NCBI GenBank assembly: GCA_947179485.1
Contig: OX359247.1
Location: 30,356,801 to 30,420,800, forward strand
Direction of reading: 5' to 3'
DNA: 64,000 bases
Source: Allacma fusca
Lineage: Eukaryota; Arthropoda; Collembola; Symphypleona; Sminthuridae
In this document: in pieces, positions 1 through 14,060 of the stretch
Layout of the letters: each line of letters starts with the position of its first letter
Position numbering within the stretch: position 1 is the first letter of the stretch
Program-made: the position numbers and the translations under genes
The notes under the pieces: generated by a model
Database searches by the model: none
What the model saw: the letters and a program-made list of their open reading frames with translations, nothing else
Told to the model about the DNA's origin: nothing

Positions 1-3000
1 AGCGGGTATTGTAGGACCAATCCTGAAGTAAAACCCAGGAGAGTGGAAGTTCAAATAGAAGAGACCGCAGTAACCTTCGATTTATTAGAACACTGGATCC
101 AAGACACTTTACATAACCTTTAGATGAACTTTTTGCTTGACTGGATGGGAAATTTGGGATTGTCAGGCCAGGCCTGACAATGTAAACGCGTACGGAACTA
201 GGGGAATTGTATCTGAAAGAAAGACAAAAGTGAGAAGTTGGCACAAATTGTTAAACGAGTTGTTCATTATATTTCAAATGGAAAAGTTTTCCTCGGGAAT
301 TTCACAAGATACTGAATGAAGGGATATCTGTGGGCGCGTCTGTCTATGTTCCTTGGGTTGGGGGGACCTAACTTGATTATTGTATTGGAGTTGGGAATTA
401 TTTTGGGGTTATTATTTCACGAGCTTTTACCTTCAAAATCAAACGTACTATTTTACAATTCAAAACCTTTTCCCAAGAATGGTTGAGTGGATAAATCCAA
501 GTTCTCCGACAACTGATAACACTCAAGTTCAAATAGAGAAACCTTGTTACCTTCAGTAAACCTTTGAAAGGGTAACTTTCTAATGGTAACTTTCTAGGAT
601 CACCGACTTGTTCAATTCGAGTGTCAGGCTGGGCAAAGTTAGTTATGATAATGGGGCCTTTTTTCCAGCCGGTCCTATGTATGTATCTATGTATATGCAG
701 ATACTCCATACACATTAGGGGGAAGTTAGGGCTTGTACAGCAACCTATAGATACACACTTGCTACAAACATGTAGACATCTACATACATATGTGTATGCA
801 TGTCTCAGCGTCAAGACCCTATGTAAACAGCTATGGGAATTATGTAGACATAAAAGAACAAGAGAAAAGAGAAGAAGGGAAAGGGGAAAGTATTTATAAG
901 CAATGGGATTCCCTATATTGACTTTCTCCATTGACTCTTACTACAACTGTCAATTGGATTTACTCCAGCAAATTTTAAATTTGTCAATCTAATCAAGTGT
1001 TGGAGGAGCAGGGTGCTCTTGTCGTTTACACGTCAAATAATATCTCCTCCTGAAACCAAAACGACTCGCCTCCCTTTCATGTATTATTTATTTAGGAGAT
1101 GGCAGGTGAAAATATTATAAAGTTTCTGTCCAACTTCAAACACAAGTCCCGAGGAAAAACTTGAGCATAATGGGGAGTGAGAGGACGAGTGAGGTATGAT
1201 AAACGAACCGAATGTTTAAGCCTCATGACTACATTTGTTCAAGTAACTCTACCTCTCCCACTCCGACACAAATTTACAAAGCATAACTAAACAGTAGATT
1301 TATGTACATACATGTCTACGTATACGAAGTCATTTATATTGCATCTGTATCAGTCTCAAGACTCCATCCACATACATCTTATTTGTCTCACAGAGCGAGA
1401 GGGACCATTGTTACATTTCCTCGCAAATCTTGAGTAACTTACGCCTAACCAACCGACATTAATGTAGTAATGTACTTTTTAACAAACTTTTCCTCTCCTT
1501 GGGCTTTTCTCTCCAGTTTGTGTGATTACTGAGATACAGACATAGTGCTCATATGGATATGGTATATCTGTGTAAGGACATTTGCAAATGAGGAGTTTAC
1601 TAACGTTGGGAATTGCATCCCAGGAATAGTTACTACTGTTTCTCATTTTTTCGTAGGGGTGTATCCTTAATATATCTGTGGAGATATAGATACGTATGTA
1701 TATATATAATATATAAGGTACGTGTTGATATGAACCTCCTCCGCTAGGTATGTGTGAACTGAGAGAGTCTGAATTTTTCACGCACGAACCTCATCATAGA
1801 GGGAATGGGAAGTGGGAGAAAACCTTATGCCGAATAAAACGGATGGGGTCTGACGACCCTGCGGAGCACCCGGTCCATAAATTTATAATTTTTAGGTGTC
1901 ACTTTCCATTTGCCAAGATTTCGTACCCCGTGGTTTCCAGCTAACTCTACTACATTGTCCTACATACAGGGAGCTGGGACGTAATAGTGTATTTGAATTC
2001 AGTCCGTTAGCTCATGGAAAATTCAAAGTGCGAAAAGTTGGCGAATTTTAGTTGGAGCAAGTGTTGTAGTTGGAGGTACTTGGAAATTGCTTCTAAACTT
2101 GCCTCATGTATTGGAACGGGAGTGTGTACTATTACGCCCGAGCAATAGAGGAAAATGTGGTCTAGAGAGAATTGCCTTAGTTTGTTATACCCCACTGCAT
2201 GGGAACCTGGAAGTGAGAGAAGGTTTCAGAATAATTATGATCATCCCAGCCAATTTCATCAAGTTTGAATGTGGTTCATGTATCTGAAGGAGAACTCTGC
2301 AGCTAATCTTAGAGGATTTGCTGGACTGGACGCTGGCTATGAGGGAACCGGTTCGAGGCTTTTAAGTATAAAAGCGCAAATGCGTATAGAAAATAACAGC
2401 TTCATTCTACAACCATACCATCAAGTATGTATCTCTACACATTTGCATATGAGCAGCTCAGCCAGACACAATTAAAATCTAGTGGGTTCATAACTTACGT
2501 TTGAAAAATAAATATTCGAGGCTTTACCCACAGTGCACATTCATATGCACATACATGTAAACTTATGGATAGTGGGATTGAGTCCATGAATTTGGAGATG
2601 AGAACTAGTGATAAAATTTGAAGAATATCATATGTAACTGCCTACTTGAGGCTTATGTGCTCGCACTTGTTTTGCGGATGTCATCAACTCGTAAGTTTTG
2701 TTGAGATTGGGCAATGTGATCAAATGTTTTTTTTCTAGTAGACTCTGACTCCTTCTGAGTCATACTGTAATTAAAACTTGTATTGGGAACAATCTAAGTT
2801 GAGCGGGGACCAGAGACGAAGTAACGTGAGAGAGTGGACTGGGAGTGAATGGGTATAATTCAAGGAAATGTTATCATTGGGATATTAGCGCTCGGAAGAT
2901 AAACACTTGTAAATGAGAAATACATTACGGTGGGGATGGACAGAGAAAATCCCTTTGGAATGGCAGACGAAACACGTACTTTGTCTCAGATGGCTCTCTC

Positions 3001-5100
3001 TCTCTCTCTCTCTCTGGATATTTTATGTTCGGATGATGACCAGAGATGAAAGCTAAACGACTCCATTAATACAGGCTCCTAATACATAATACAGGAGGGC
3101 TGTTGCAGCTTGCACTCACAAATGGGCACATGTATACATTCACCCATAGGTGCATGTACTACGTACTCATTGTCAGTGCAGTGTTGAGGAAGGAGGAAAG
3201 ATGACTCAAGTTTTTAGCACTCACATTTAGATAAATTATAGCTTTTTCCTATAAGCTCTCATACGCAGCCCAAAACTTTCTATAATACTGCCACAGGTTC
3301 GACCAGCATATTAGGAGAATATGGAATTATGCACCGTAAGTGAATCTCCAGAAGTTCCTAAAGATCAGAGCCTCCATGCTATTTGTGATGATACATGTGC
3401 GTACATACTACAAAATTATAGCATCCATGTAAGAATAAGTTTCCCTGTTACTCATGTAACACGTTCAGAGTACGTCCCTATATATAACAGCCTCTGCATG
3501 AGAATGATGCAAGTTCCAACATATATATAGTCAGCAACACTGTTAAAATCTATTACTATGTGTGCTCTCAATACACAAGTATGTACGTTTTCACATGTAG
3601 GAGATTTGTAAGCTGTGACTGTATAGACTTTCATGGGGAGTAGTGTTTGACCGTAAAGTTTATCTGTTGAGACTGAGTGCTGCGTTGATGGTCTGCCTTG
3701 GTTCTATTTCACCACCAAATGGCCCCTTGTTCAATGTGTACAGATTATTATTTGGAGAGTTCCCATCTCATAGGCTGACTCTAACTATGTACACACAGTA
3801 TATAATTACATACACGTAGGACCCGGAGCCAGGAACATACAAGAGGAACATTTCTCTCAGGAGCATCCTCCGTGCGTGTAGTAGTAAGAGTGAAGAGAGT
3901 GTTCCAACCAGAGCTATAAAATAGACCCTTGACTGGCCGTTCTTAGCACTGGCTATTTACGTCAGTCCATGAGTCAGGGAACGAAGCTTGAAATGAGTGA
4001 GGGAGTTAAGAACTGAGAGAAAAATGTTTTTTACTCCTATGAAAATCTAAAGTATAACAGTCAAGAAATGGTCGTAAGTGGAGACTTAACAGCTTGTTCC
4101 TACTTTTCCTACTCAGTAGCGTGGGACACTCTAAACTCAATGTAGATCTGCCCATGGTATATAGCCCGAGAGCTACCTACCCCATAGGAATAGAGTCTCA
4201 CCCTATATAGACCTTATTACATTGACACCTCCTGTAGTCGCAAGTACCCTCGGAAAATCAAAATGTCTTATGAGCTTCCCAATACTAACGTTACCACACA
4301 CTGCACGGCAGTCTCAGAGACTCTCCCAAAGTATCCTATCTATCCTCAAATCATAGCTTTTTTATTGCTAAAAGATATATCTACTTATACATATTATCTC
4401 TTTTAGGACAAGTCCAATTTCTTGGATACTTTACTGTACTTGTACACTACAGTACAGTCCATGCATATGTATCTCTGTTCCCACATGGTTTCATGTCAGA
4501 CGTGGAGCTTCATTGGAAAAAGAGTGTGCATACCTGTAATGTTGATAAGACTGGTCGCCCCGGGCTAAAGCCACTTCCCGGCTTTGTCTTATAACGTCTT
4601 GTTGATTGTTAAGTCTCCCACGCTTCCCTATTACTACGGGTGCTCAATTGCTTGATTTCCCCCCTTTTTTTTCTCCTCCTTGAGTCTGTTTGTCCTCCGC
4701 ATGTTCAAGACGTTTCCGTGGTGGAGTCAAGCAGAAGCAATAAGGAGCTGGGTAGTAGTCAGGAGTCGTAAGGGCCGGAGATATCTACAAATACATACTG
4801 CATGTGTTTGTACGTGTGGTTCGGAATAAGCTGACTCTCAGTGAGTAATGACTCTTTCCGGTCAGGTAGGGAAAATTCCCTCAGGGTAATTTCAGTCCTG
4901 GTGACTCCTACCACTGACCGCACTATCTCATTTTATTCAATCTCCGCAACTTATTTCCTTCCAACCTGGACACACTCACTCTTGGACTAAATCCCTCCGT
5001 AAATATAGCCACTCACAATATCATCAAAAAACCCTTCAAATTTCAAATGTACTATTTGAGGAACCTGGTCAATGAAGGGAAATAAACACACGTGTATGCT
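1..5100. other. Non-coding DNA, no exon recognised
   Basis: Open frames are short and look random on both strands. The stretch holds scattered TACATA/TATGTA words (for example near 670, 1310 and 1690), one CT microsatellite near 3.0 kb, and no protein similarity that I recognise. It could be intergenic or part of a long intron of the gene downstream. Confidence 0.6.
2994..3015. repeat. (CT)11 microsatellite
   Basis: Perfect CT dinucleotide run. Confidence 0.95.
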
Positions 5101-5102
5101 AC

Positions 5103-5126
5103 TTATGTATGTATGTATGTATGTAG
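5103..5126. repeat. (TATG)n tetranucleotide run
   Basis: About six units of TATG, an expanded form of the TACATA/TATGTA family found throughout the window. Confidence 0.9.
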
Positions 5127-5331
5127 CATGTGAGTTTTGTTACCAGGAGGATATTGATAAATGCATTGTACATTTTGTAGTGCGTAGACCTAATTATGTA
5201 CATATATGTGCATCAACTTACCTACTGTATTGGGAATGTTCCAAGTATAGAGCTACTGAGATTGAATGGACTTATCCAGAATAGCTCATAGTGATATATT
5301 GAATGAGGCTTGTTGTTTGTTTGGAGATGGT

Positions 5332-5357
5332 GAGAGAGAGAGAGACAGAGACAGAGG
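5332..5357. repeat. (GA)n / GACAGA run
   Basis: GA run followed by imperfect acagag units. Confidence 0.85.
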
Positions 5358-7593
5358 AGTGCAATGCCAGAGGCAACTCCCACTTCACCGAAGAGCAGAC
5401 ATTTAGACGGCTCCTCTGTGAGAAGGTCTTTATTGAAAAGTACATAATGTATTAATTAAAGTAATTTATGACTGGGCTCAACTCCCTGTAACTGTATTAT
5501 GATTGTTGATTGAGCGAGACAATGCACTTCACCCCCTATTCTCCATGTTTAGCTTGCCAAATGATGAGCATTTGTGCAGCCCACCATTTATGGGAGATGT
5601 TTTTGCGGTGGTAAAGGAAACAGGGCCAATAGGTAGGGATACAATCAGTTTTCCCTACATCTCACCAAGTCAGAGATGGGAGACTCTCCATGGGAAAAAT
5701 AATCTTAAGGAAGAATGAGGAGGAAATTGAATTCAATATGAACATGTATTCATTAAATTCTTGTCGTCGTAACTTGAGCTCTCCTGATGATTACTGTACT
5801 CCCAGAGACCAGGCTATTCTCTCCATTGGAATTTTGGAATACTCATTTCCTCATCCCAGGCACACACAAGGACATTTCACCAGAGTGCTAGCAAATGTGT
5901 TGGATTAAATGGGACAGGAGTTGGAGGGAAAATGTGATGTTATTCATGACTACTCATATATGTAAATAGATATTGTAAGGATGTGTGAGCACCAGATAAA
6001 TTCTCTTGTTAGGATGTATGAACCTACACATATGAGAGAGGCCATGTATTATACTATTGAGGAAAAGTGCAACAGTTGAGATATGTAATGGTATGAGAGC
6101 GGCTGAGAGATATGTGGACGGAAGGCGTTTTTCCCTTTCAGCAAAATCTTGTTGTGGGCGGTTAGAGCTTTTATTTTCGTATATTTTCTAACGTAGTTTT
6201 AGTGTAAGCATGTATGTAAGCATCTGGGACTGTATGTAGGATCATTTTATCTATGTGCATTTTATATGGAGGTCCAATTTACTACAAGGGTTTTATCTAT
6301 GTATTTATGCACTTGAGCCAGAATTGTGTGGTATAGCCTGTCGCGAGTCATTCATTGTTCATGGAATTTATTTGGAACATGCTGTTACCGAACTGACTCG
6401 ATCCTCCGTCTTCTTCTCCTTCTCCTTCCGACTCCTCAACAGCTCCGTAACCTCACTTTTCCTCACGGAGGATATAAAGTCTTAAAATGTATGAGCTATC
6501 TGACAATGTATCATTTTTATGTTACAAGTCCTGAGCCTCCTTTTATTTCATTACTGGCAAAGTTAAACTTTAGGATCCCCGTTCTTTTTATATGGGGTAG
6601 GGAGTGCTACTGTGTCTGTCTATATCTTAGATGCGTACTCCTCTATAAACTCCTTGCGTGCAATGTGATGCAATATAACTATGAGGTAATGGCCGGGAAG
6701 ATCAATTTATAAAAGCTTGGGAAATGATATGTGAGCTGGACATGTTTCCAGAGGCTCATTGCCCTTGCTCTCTATAGATTGAAAAATTTTGAAGAACAAA
6801 ATATATGGATGACCCCCGATCTGTAACTCTACCGTGCTCCATATTTTCCCTCCTGTTTTATTAATATGGAAATCCGTCAGATGCATATTTGAAAGGGTAC
6901 TCGGAGGCTTCCAGCGTGGCTTTCATCCCATTTGGGCAGATTGAGGTTTCTTTTTATAATGAGGGCCCAAGTTTTGAGTGCGTTCTGTATCCGAGTGTCT
7001 GTCAAAGTTAGGGCAGAATTACAAGTATCTATCTACATTGTATTATTCTTAGGAGCAGTATGAGCACTCATGTACCTTAGCTCGTGAGGAGTTGTAGTGT
7101 AGTAATATACTGTATGCGTGTAACTGTGGATTTTTTCCTTGATTTTTCTCAAATGATTGACGACAACAACAACAGGTGTTTTCCCTGTGCGCTGTCCCGA
7201 CGTAACCCAAATCTAACCCGTGAGTAGGCAGACAAGTGAATTTGGTGCCGCTTGAGCTAAAGGTCCTGTAGCGTGTAGTCAGCCATCCCGTGTTCATAAA
7301 TAGGTGTGAGGAACAGTGAACCAAGTGAACCTATGTCCATACAATGTGTAGCCCACACGTACATACACAAGTCCTGCTAACATCATACATGCACTTGGGA
7401 GTATCTATGTACCTATGTATGTACATAAATTCTAAATCCTGGAATCATCATCTATAAGGACACAAGCACATGCATAATTAAGTATGCATGTTCCGACGTC
7501 CATTGAAATCTACAGTATATAATTATTACATTTGTAGAGACCTAGAGCCATCCAGTAAGCTTCATGGACTCAGATGCATAAGAACAGAATGAG

Positions 7594-7607
7594 TGTACAT
7601 ATGTACA
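7594..7607. repeat. 14-base palindrome TGTACATATGTACA
   Basis: Perfectly self-complementary; the identical sequence recurs at 11089-11102. Confidence 0.9.
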
Positions 7608-8482
7608 TATTCTATGTATGTAGATACATGTATCCCCCTGTTAGCAGGTGATTTGACATATGTATGGACGCTGAGGTCCTTGCGTGTGCATACGTATGTA
7701 TGTACATTTGTATAGAGTTGAGAAGGTGTAAACACAGGGTTCCCCAACTGTCGGACAAGTTGATGCACTTGTCTTCGTTAAGGTTCATTTAAGTGCCAAA
7801 TGAGAAGCATTTTTCCGGTTAGATTCGACTTATGAGGAGGGTAGATTTTTTTGTGTTTTTTTCCCTCGCTCTTATCTCCACGTAAATTTCCGGAGCAGTC
7901 CCCCCTCTCTATTTCTTATAAAATGGAAAAATCTCTCCCTTTTTTTAAAACGTTACGTGTCTGTCGTGCTGGTGAGGAGGAGGAGGAGGAAGAGCTGAAG
8001 GTGCGTTGTTAATAAAATTGAGCAACTATTATGATTGAACCACTTGTTGGGAAAATCCCCCCTCGCCCACCAACCCATCATTTCCGGCTCCAATTATCCA
8101 TATTGAATACAAATGGATTGTTCCACGTGCGGAGTCCTCTCTCTCTCCCCAAGAACCAATCTAAATCCTCCTGCCTCCTCCAAGCCCCGTCTTTTTCCCG
8201 GCTAATTTATTATGATTTACGATGATTACAAAAATTTTGCTGTTTTCAAAATATGACCAAGGAATAGATACTCCCCAAAGTGAAAGTTCCGCAGTGGATA
8301 GGAAATATTTAATAAATAGTGACACTTTCCTAGTATTTATATCCTCTGTCTCCCAATAACTATGAAACGTACAGCTAGAAAGGAAAAACTTTATCGTGTA
8401 TACTAATCTTTGCTCGTCAACTCTCACGACGAAGGATGTGAGCTGCTTAAAGTTTTGCCAAGAGTGCCAAGGTTTAGATGTT

Positions 8483-8509
8483 TCTCTCTCTCTCTCTCTC
8501 CCCCCCCCC
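8483..8509. repeat. (CT)9 followed by poly-C
   Basis: A CT run passes directly into about ten consecutive C residues, an unusual homopolymer here. Confidence 0.95.
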
Positions 8510-9053
8510 TTCCGAAATTTATTCCCATTCTTATGCATAAGAATTCTCAATTTTTTGAAATATGGAGCAGTCGCGATAAGAAATACTGTTGTATAAACAA
8601 GCTGTAAATCCTACGCTGTTTCTCAATCCCCTCAACTTTTTTCCCCTATCTTCACAACATGAGGTGGGATCCTAAGGCAAGGGACAGAATCAAAATCAAC
8701 TTTTCCTAAATATCAAGCCTCACAATTTATTTTCACGCCGCTGATTTTATAAAGGATACGAAAATATTTCTCCAATATAAATTTTACTTTTTACCTCAAT
8801 CCATTCTTAATGGTCCTGGCCCAATTTTCAGATACCTTTTGCTCCCCCAAACTCTACAAAGTTTGGCCATGCTTTTTCTTTTATAATCTATGTATTTAAT
8901 ACAGTATGTACGGTCCTGTAAAAAAAGCTACCTACACAGAGCACGCTGCAAACCCAGCTTTGGACTAGGCTGACTTTGTAGCCCTAATGAATTGGTAATC
9001 AGGTCTGATTTTACTTTTCTTCAACCATTCATTACATTCATCCGCCCGTGTGG

Positions 9054-9074
9054 CTCTCTCTCTCTCTCTCTCTC
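9054..9074. repeat. (CT)10 microsatellite
   Basis: Perfect CT run preceded by gtgtgg. Confidence 0.95.
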
Positions 9075-9864
9075 AAAAATATATGGGAAAGTAGATATCC
9101 ACAAGTGCATAAACTCATACTGTAGGGGCTCAAAGGGAGTTATGGTGGATAGCATTATAGTAATAGCAATTGTAAAGCATTGAGTTGATTTTTTTTCTGC
9201 AAATTATCCCAAGCCTTTGATGGAGTCGTTATGTGGCAGGAATGCGTTCCACCCTTCATGACTTGTACACTCGTCGAGTTACCGCGCTACAGTTACAAAT
9301 GTTAGAATACTCTGGGACTTGTCAATATCTACCATGGAGCTTTGCCCCCTTGTAAAACTCGAAGAACATAACTACATCTAACCAGGGGTACTACACAGAA
9401 AGCTACTTAGGACAAGTATGTATAATTATACGTATGTATGTACCTAGGCTTCCATAAAGGCATGGGTTCGAAGAATGAACCTTTTATTGGCAATCATGAT
9501 CTCCTTTTGCTACCGATGCGATAACATTTCTACTTGACACTATTAAATGTAGGCAATCATGATAAGTTGGGCTCGGAGAGGCTTGAAAGAAAAGAGCGCT
9601 CTTTTTTACTTGGTATCGATCCCAATCATATTCCTAAGGCTGAGGTAATTATGTTTTTGTACTAGTACACAGAATGCCTGAACAATAAATAAATTTTCCA
9701 TTTAATAACAGCCCAGTGAAGTTTTGTAACTGTCCAACTCTCAGTCACAAGTACCTATTAGGCTGTAATTTAGAAGGCCTCTTTATTATTTATTTTAATA
9801 CTGGATATGCATGTGACTCCATATCTTGATGTAATCATGGACGGACATATAAATACTACGCCTG

Positions 9865-9882
9865 CACACACACACACACACA
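9865..9882. repeat. (CA)9 microsatellite
   Basis: CA run followed by imperfect accacaca. Confidence 0.9.
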
Positions 9883-10672
9883 ACCACACAATATGTATCT
9901 ACAAATCTACACCAACGTACTCAAATATGTATCTACTATTGGGGTGAGTGCATGACAATGTGAGGGCTAGTAATGCATAATGATAAATACTGGGATTAAT
10001 GCCAATAGTCCGTACCTGGTATCAATTTTGGCATATTGTCCCGAATTGGGTATCAAGGGATTGTGGTATTTGGGAAGGTACTTACACTGACTGGGAGTAC
10101 TTAAGTACAGGAGGAAGTTGTGTGTGGAGCGGGTTGTTGTGTGTGTGAGTGGTTGTAGTAGATGCTTAGGTGAAGTCATTGACGGAGATAGCGTCATCAT
10201 CAACTAGTTTCCAGTAAATTGAGCTAAAAGTATAATGAAGGAGAGGGAAGAGGTTGGAAATCCAACAGTCTGGAAATGTGTGAGTATCGACCAAGTGTTT
10301 ACTTCGTGACATCCGCAAAACACTCTGTTTCCATTTGAGTTTTCTCTGGTTTTGTATATGTGTGGGACTATTAAAACACGGCCGCAGCCTTATCTCCTTC
10401 CAGTTTTCCCCCTCTTGAAGTGCGTCTCCTCCTCATTAAATACAGCCCCCTGTTCAGTTAAAAAGTGGAAGTGTACACAAGTTGTAAATACTTGTGTTGT
10501 CGAGGAGTTAGAGGTTATTAAGTTAGGACTTGATATGATTCCAGGAGCAATGTGTGAAGGAAATCAATAGAACAAGTCATTGCACTTTTACAGTGCTCTG
10601 CCTGTCGACGCCGGTTTCCCAGTTAATGCATTACAAGAGCAGAGGGCTACTTGTAAAGTGGCAAGTATCAGA

Positions 10673-10690
10673 CTCTCTCTCTCTCTCTCT
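10673..10690. repeat. (CT)9 microsatellite
   Basis: Perfect CT run. Confidence 0.95.
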
Positions 10691-11088
10691 ACGACAACCT
10701 CTCTCAAACCCCAACGACTATCTCCGATAAAACTTACGAGCAAAACAAGGGCAAAATCTATACTTTCGGTTATCATCCGCAGTTTCTCACAGGCTCTCCC
10801 TCAAATGAACGTGTCTAGTGATATGTCCTCCGTCATGTATGTACAGCCAGGGTATGGAGCCTCCTAGACAAACTTAGAAGGAGCAGAAGAAAACAAGACC
10901 ATCAATAACAGGGAGTTTCACAGCAAATGTATCCACTTCCATGGACATACCAATCCACGCATATGTATCAACATCCAACCCACACACTAACGGACTAGGA
11001 AGAGACAGCAAGAGAGATGCGAAACTCTCACTGCATCTTCAAGTAGCCAAGTTCTGGGATGCTGGTAGCGGGATGAGTCCGATATGTA

Positions 11089-11102
11089 TGTACATATGTA
11101 CA
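11089..11102. repeat. 14-base palindrome TGTACATATGTACA (second copy)
   Basis: Exact repeat of the 7594-7607 palindrome, embedded in tatgtatgtacat context. Confidence 0.9.
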
Positions 11103-12257
11103 TTCCCATCCAAACAAACATATCTCTTCAGCATTCATTATACGGTCAAACATAATAGATACTCTTGTAGCATGTACACACACACATACTGTCTATTTGT
11201 TACTGTTCTATCCCACATGTACAAACATATGTAGTGACTGTGTAAACTATACAATTACAAACATGTACCTACATATAGATATAATTATAGGATAGCGTCC
11301 TCCTGTAACTGCAGATATTGATGCTACGTAATAAATTCACATAATAAATCTTATGGTAAATGCAGATGCACACAATGTTTAGGTCTCGGTTGAGACGGGG
11401 AAATTCACTAGATTGTATTTTTGGTCCAAGAGGATATACATATACTATGTAAGACAATACCATAATAATAATAATTACATTCTACATGTAACTAACTATC
11501 AATGTGTGAGATTTAAGTCACACCCAAAATAACTGGTTCATATGGAGATAATATTTCAAATATTTACTTACTATTGTATCCACTCAATCTCTCTCGTATT
11601 CACTATTGACTTTTCAAAATGTTGCAAGATATTTCTATAATCTGATTTTTAAAATTCAATTCTTTAGCTGTTGGAAGGATTCTTCCTTGATTATAATTTA
11701 GTGTGTAATACAGTGCTGTGCTCTGAGGTTTAGCCTTCTATTGAGAGACCCGTATCTTTATACTGTAATAATGTAGTTTTATATTTGGAGTAACCTGCGT
11801 ATATTTATTTTTTATAGGGGTGTGTTCACATGCAGAAGGCTACAATTCCTGGAAGTATTCTCTAAGCTGTATTTATTTAATTATTGGTAATGTTACATGC
11901 AGGGATAGGTAGGTATTTGTACATGTTTATCTATAGTAGGTTCCGAGGGACTGCATAAAGTGTAGGGAGGAATAAACCGGCGGGGCGAGTCACACTTTGG
12001 TCTGGTAGTTATGGTGGTGGTGGTAACAAAGTGAGATCTCGAATTGTTTGATGGTGATAAATGTGGAACACATCGATAGATATTCAAAGGATGTCTGCCC
12101 CCACTTTTCCAATTACTATTTACTGCAATTACCTTGGTGAGTGACATGCCCGGTATGCGAGATATGCAGAATTCAGCCTCTCTCCAGCCTCCCTGCTCCG
12201 CTTGGGTTTTGCGCACGTGACTTTTCCTTTTTTCTCGGCTTTCCAGCATTTTTCTAT

Positions 12258-12282
12258 TCTCTCTCTCTCTCTCTCTCTCTCA

Positions 12283-12313
<31 letters not shown>

Positions 12314-12328
12314 GCTCACACACACATA
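12258..12328. repeat. Compound (CT)n-(CA)n microsatellite
   Basis: CT runs interrupted by cattctctctg, ending in a CA run, about 70 bases in all. Confidence 0.95.
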
Positions 12329-12608
12329 GAGATTCCTCTCCCTCGAATCTGGTTCACGAGAGTTGTTCCTGACTCTCTTACTAGCCTGTTTCCTTATCAG
12401 CGGGAACACCTCTTCACGAATTCCATTTAGGATGATCCTTTGAGATTTTTTCAACTAGTTTAAATATCCCCTGCCTACTAATTTACAGCTTGATTTGAGA
12501 AGGAAATTGCAACTGAGATAAGACCTTTTCCCTTTCTCTCTTTTTCCTCGCTTCTGTCAAAGAATCTCTTATGTTTAGCTCCTCTCAAATGAACTATTTT
12601 GCCAGTGA

Positions 12609-12629
12609 CATACATACATACATACATAA
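12609..12629. repeat. (CATA)n run
   Basis: About five units of cata/taca. Confidence 0.9.
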
Positions 12630-12963
12630 GGAAGGAGGTAATTTAGATCAGTAAACTCTGAGAGCTATTGAATTGGAGGGAATTATAATTCATTGATTTC
12701 ATGTGACTTTTGGCAAGGGAGGAGTATTTTCCAAAGTTCCGTCCGCCAGAATAATTTTCTATTTGGGAAGTTAGTTTTGGAGGGAAACTTTGAGGTTGAT
12801 GTCCTTTGATACTGCCTGCCTGTCTGTCGGCTGGTCTGTGTAGTTGTGTGTGTTCAATCGGGTGAAATACCTCCGTTGGATATTTTGCATGGTTTTCGTC
12901 TTGAAAAATGTTGAGGATGGATAATGCTCCCGACGAGGACGAATTTTGTTGTTGCTTCTATTT

Positions 12964-12990
12964 TCTCTCTCTCTCACTCTCTCTCTCTCC
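12964..12990. repeat. (CT)n microsatellite
   Basis: CT run with one cac interruption. Confidence 0.95.
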
Positions 12991-13204
12991 CTCACGCTCA
13001 CTCTTTCCCATACAAAAAGACTTGACTTCCTTGTAGGCAGTTAGAGCTGAGCAAAGAAGAGATTAATTTGATTGTCACCTCTCTTTGTCAGAGTTCACCG
13101 CTGTGAAATTCCAATCTTAATCATGTCTTCTCTCCCAGACTTCTTCTCTTGTGGGCTTAAGACTCCGGGAAATGTGAGTTTGAGCATAAATGCAAGACAG
13201 AGAC

Positions 13205-13239
13205 GAGAGAGAGAGAGAGAGAGAGCGAGTGAGTGAGAG
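13205..13239. repeat. (GA)n microsatellite
   Basis: GA run followed by imperfect gagt units. Confidence 0.95.
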
Positions 13240-13899
13240 GGAAAAAGAGCGCTTGGGTTAGAGATCGGGTCAATTTATTTCCGAGACAGCACAACAAATA
13301 AAGCGGGTGCTAAACGAGGCTCAAAGCACGTCCATGTATTCCTTCTCTCCTGTCTATTTATATTCCAGCCAATAAATACATGGCCTTAAATTCCTCCCGA
13401 TCTGATTTATTGTTTTTTCATCACTCTCATATCCCTACCTTCCTCCCTACCTTTCCTCGTCGTTAGAATCCATGGAGGAACATCACAGGGGACGAAATTA
13501 GATGAATCTTCCGGGGATTTTGGTTTATAACCCCCATCCTCTCGTTGATTGCTTGACTCAAGTGTTAAATGGCTTGTTTATTCAGAAGTTCGAGACACAA
13601 TTGGATTTTAAAAGTGTTGGCGGAGGAAAGGAGTACAGACTCTAGTCATAGTAGTAGCAGTAGTGATTGCAAAATCTTTTCCCTCTGTAACTTGCGACAG
13701 TATGGGAGGTCATTACAATTGATAAGGAAGATTGTTTTACCTTTTTTGCACACATTTTTATCGTCACTCCTGAGGAGGCGGGAAAATGTGAGTTGAATTA
13801 GTACGTACTTAGGAGTTGGAAGGGGACTGTAATAACAGCAATAAAAGTGTCAGCACGCAGGGAAAGTTGCGGACGATGGTTGAGTAAATGGGGGGATGG

Positions 13900-14060
13900 T
13901 TTTGTTCAAAGGTGAGGTTCCTCCAAGTGCAGACGGCGAGGTGGGAGATAATGAGTAATTAATTGTGTTTACAAGGGAGATAATCCAATTTCCTTATCTT
14001 ATGAGGAATTGTATGTCCGCACGGCTGGGAGGTTCTGCATGGGCTAAGTTTGGCGGATCT
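13900..14060. promoter_or_regulatory. Possible regulatory block with homeodomain, forkhead and K50-type sites
   Basis: Within 31 bases lie TAATTAATT (13956-13964, homeodomain core), TGTTTACA (13966-13973, forkhead-like) and GATAATCC (13979-13986, K50 homeodomain or GATA-like). The block lacks the microsatellites and TACATA words of its surroundings. The reading rests on short motifs, so function is inference only. Confidence 0.25.

Larger units (their letters stand above)
5101..12250. other. Non-coding DNA rich in TACATA/TATGTA repeats
   Basis: No exon is recognised. The stretch contains a TATG tetranucleotide run near 5.1 kb, CT runs at 8.5, 9.06 and 10.67 kb, a CA run near 9.87 kb, a short GAG run at about 7973-7990, and two identical 14-base palindromes (7594-7607 and 11089-11102). 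Open frames of up to about 129 codons (for example 8161-8550, - strand) run through CT/GA repeats and show no domain. Confidence 0.55.
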
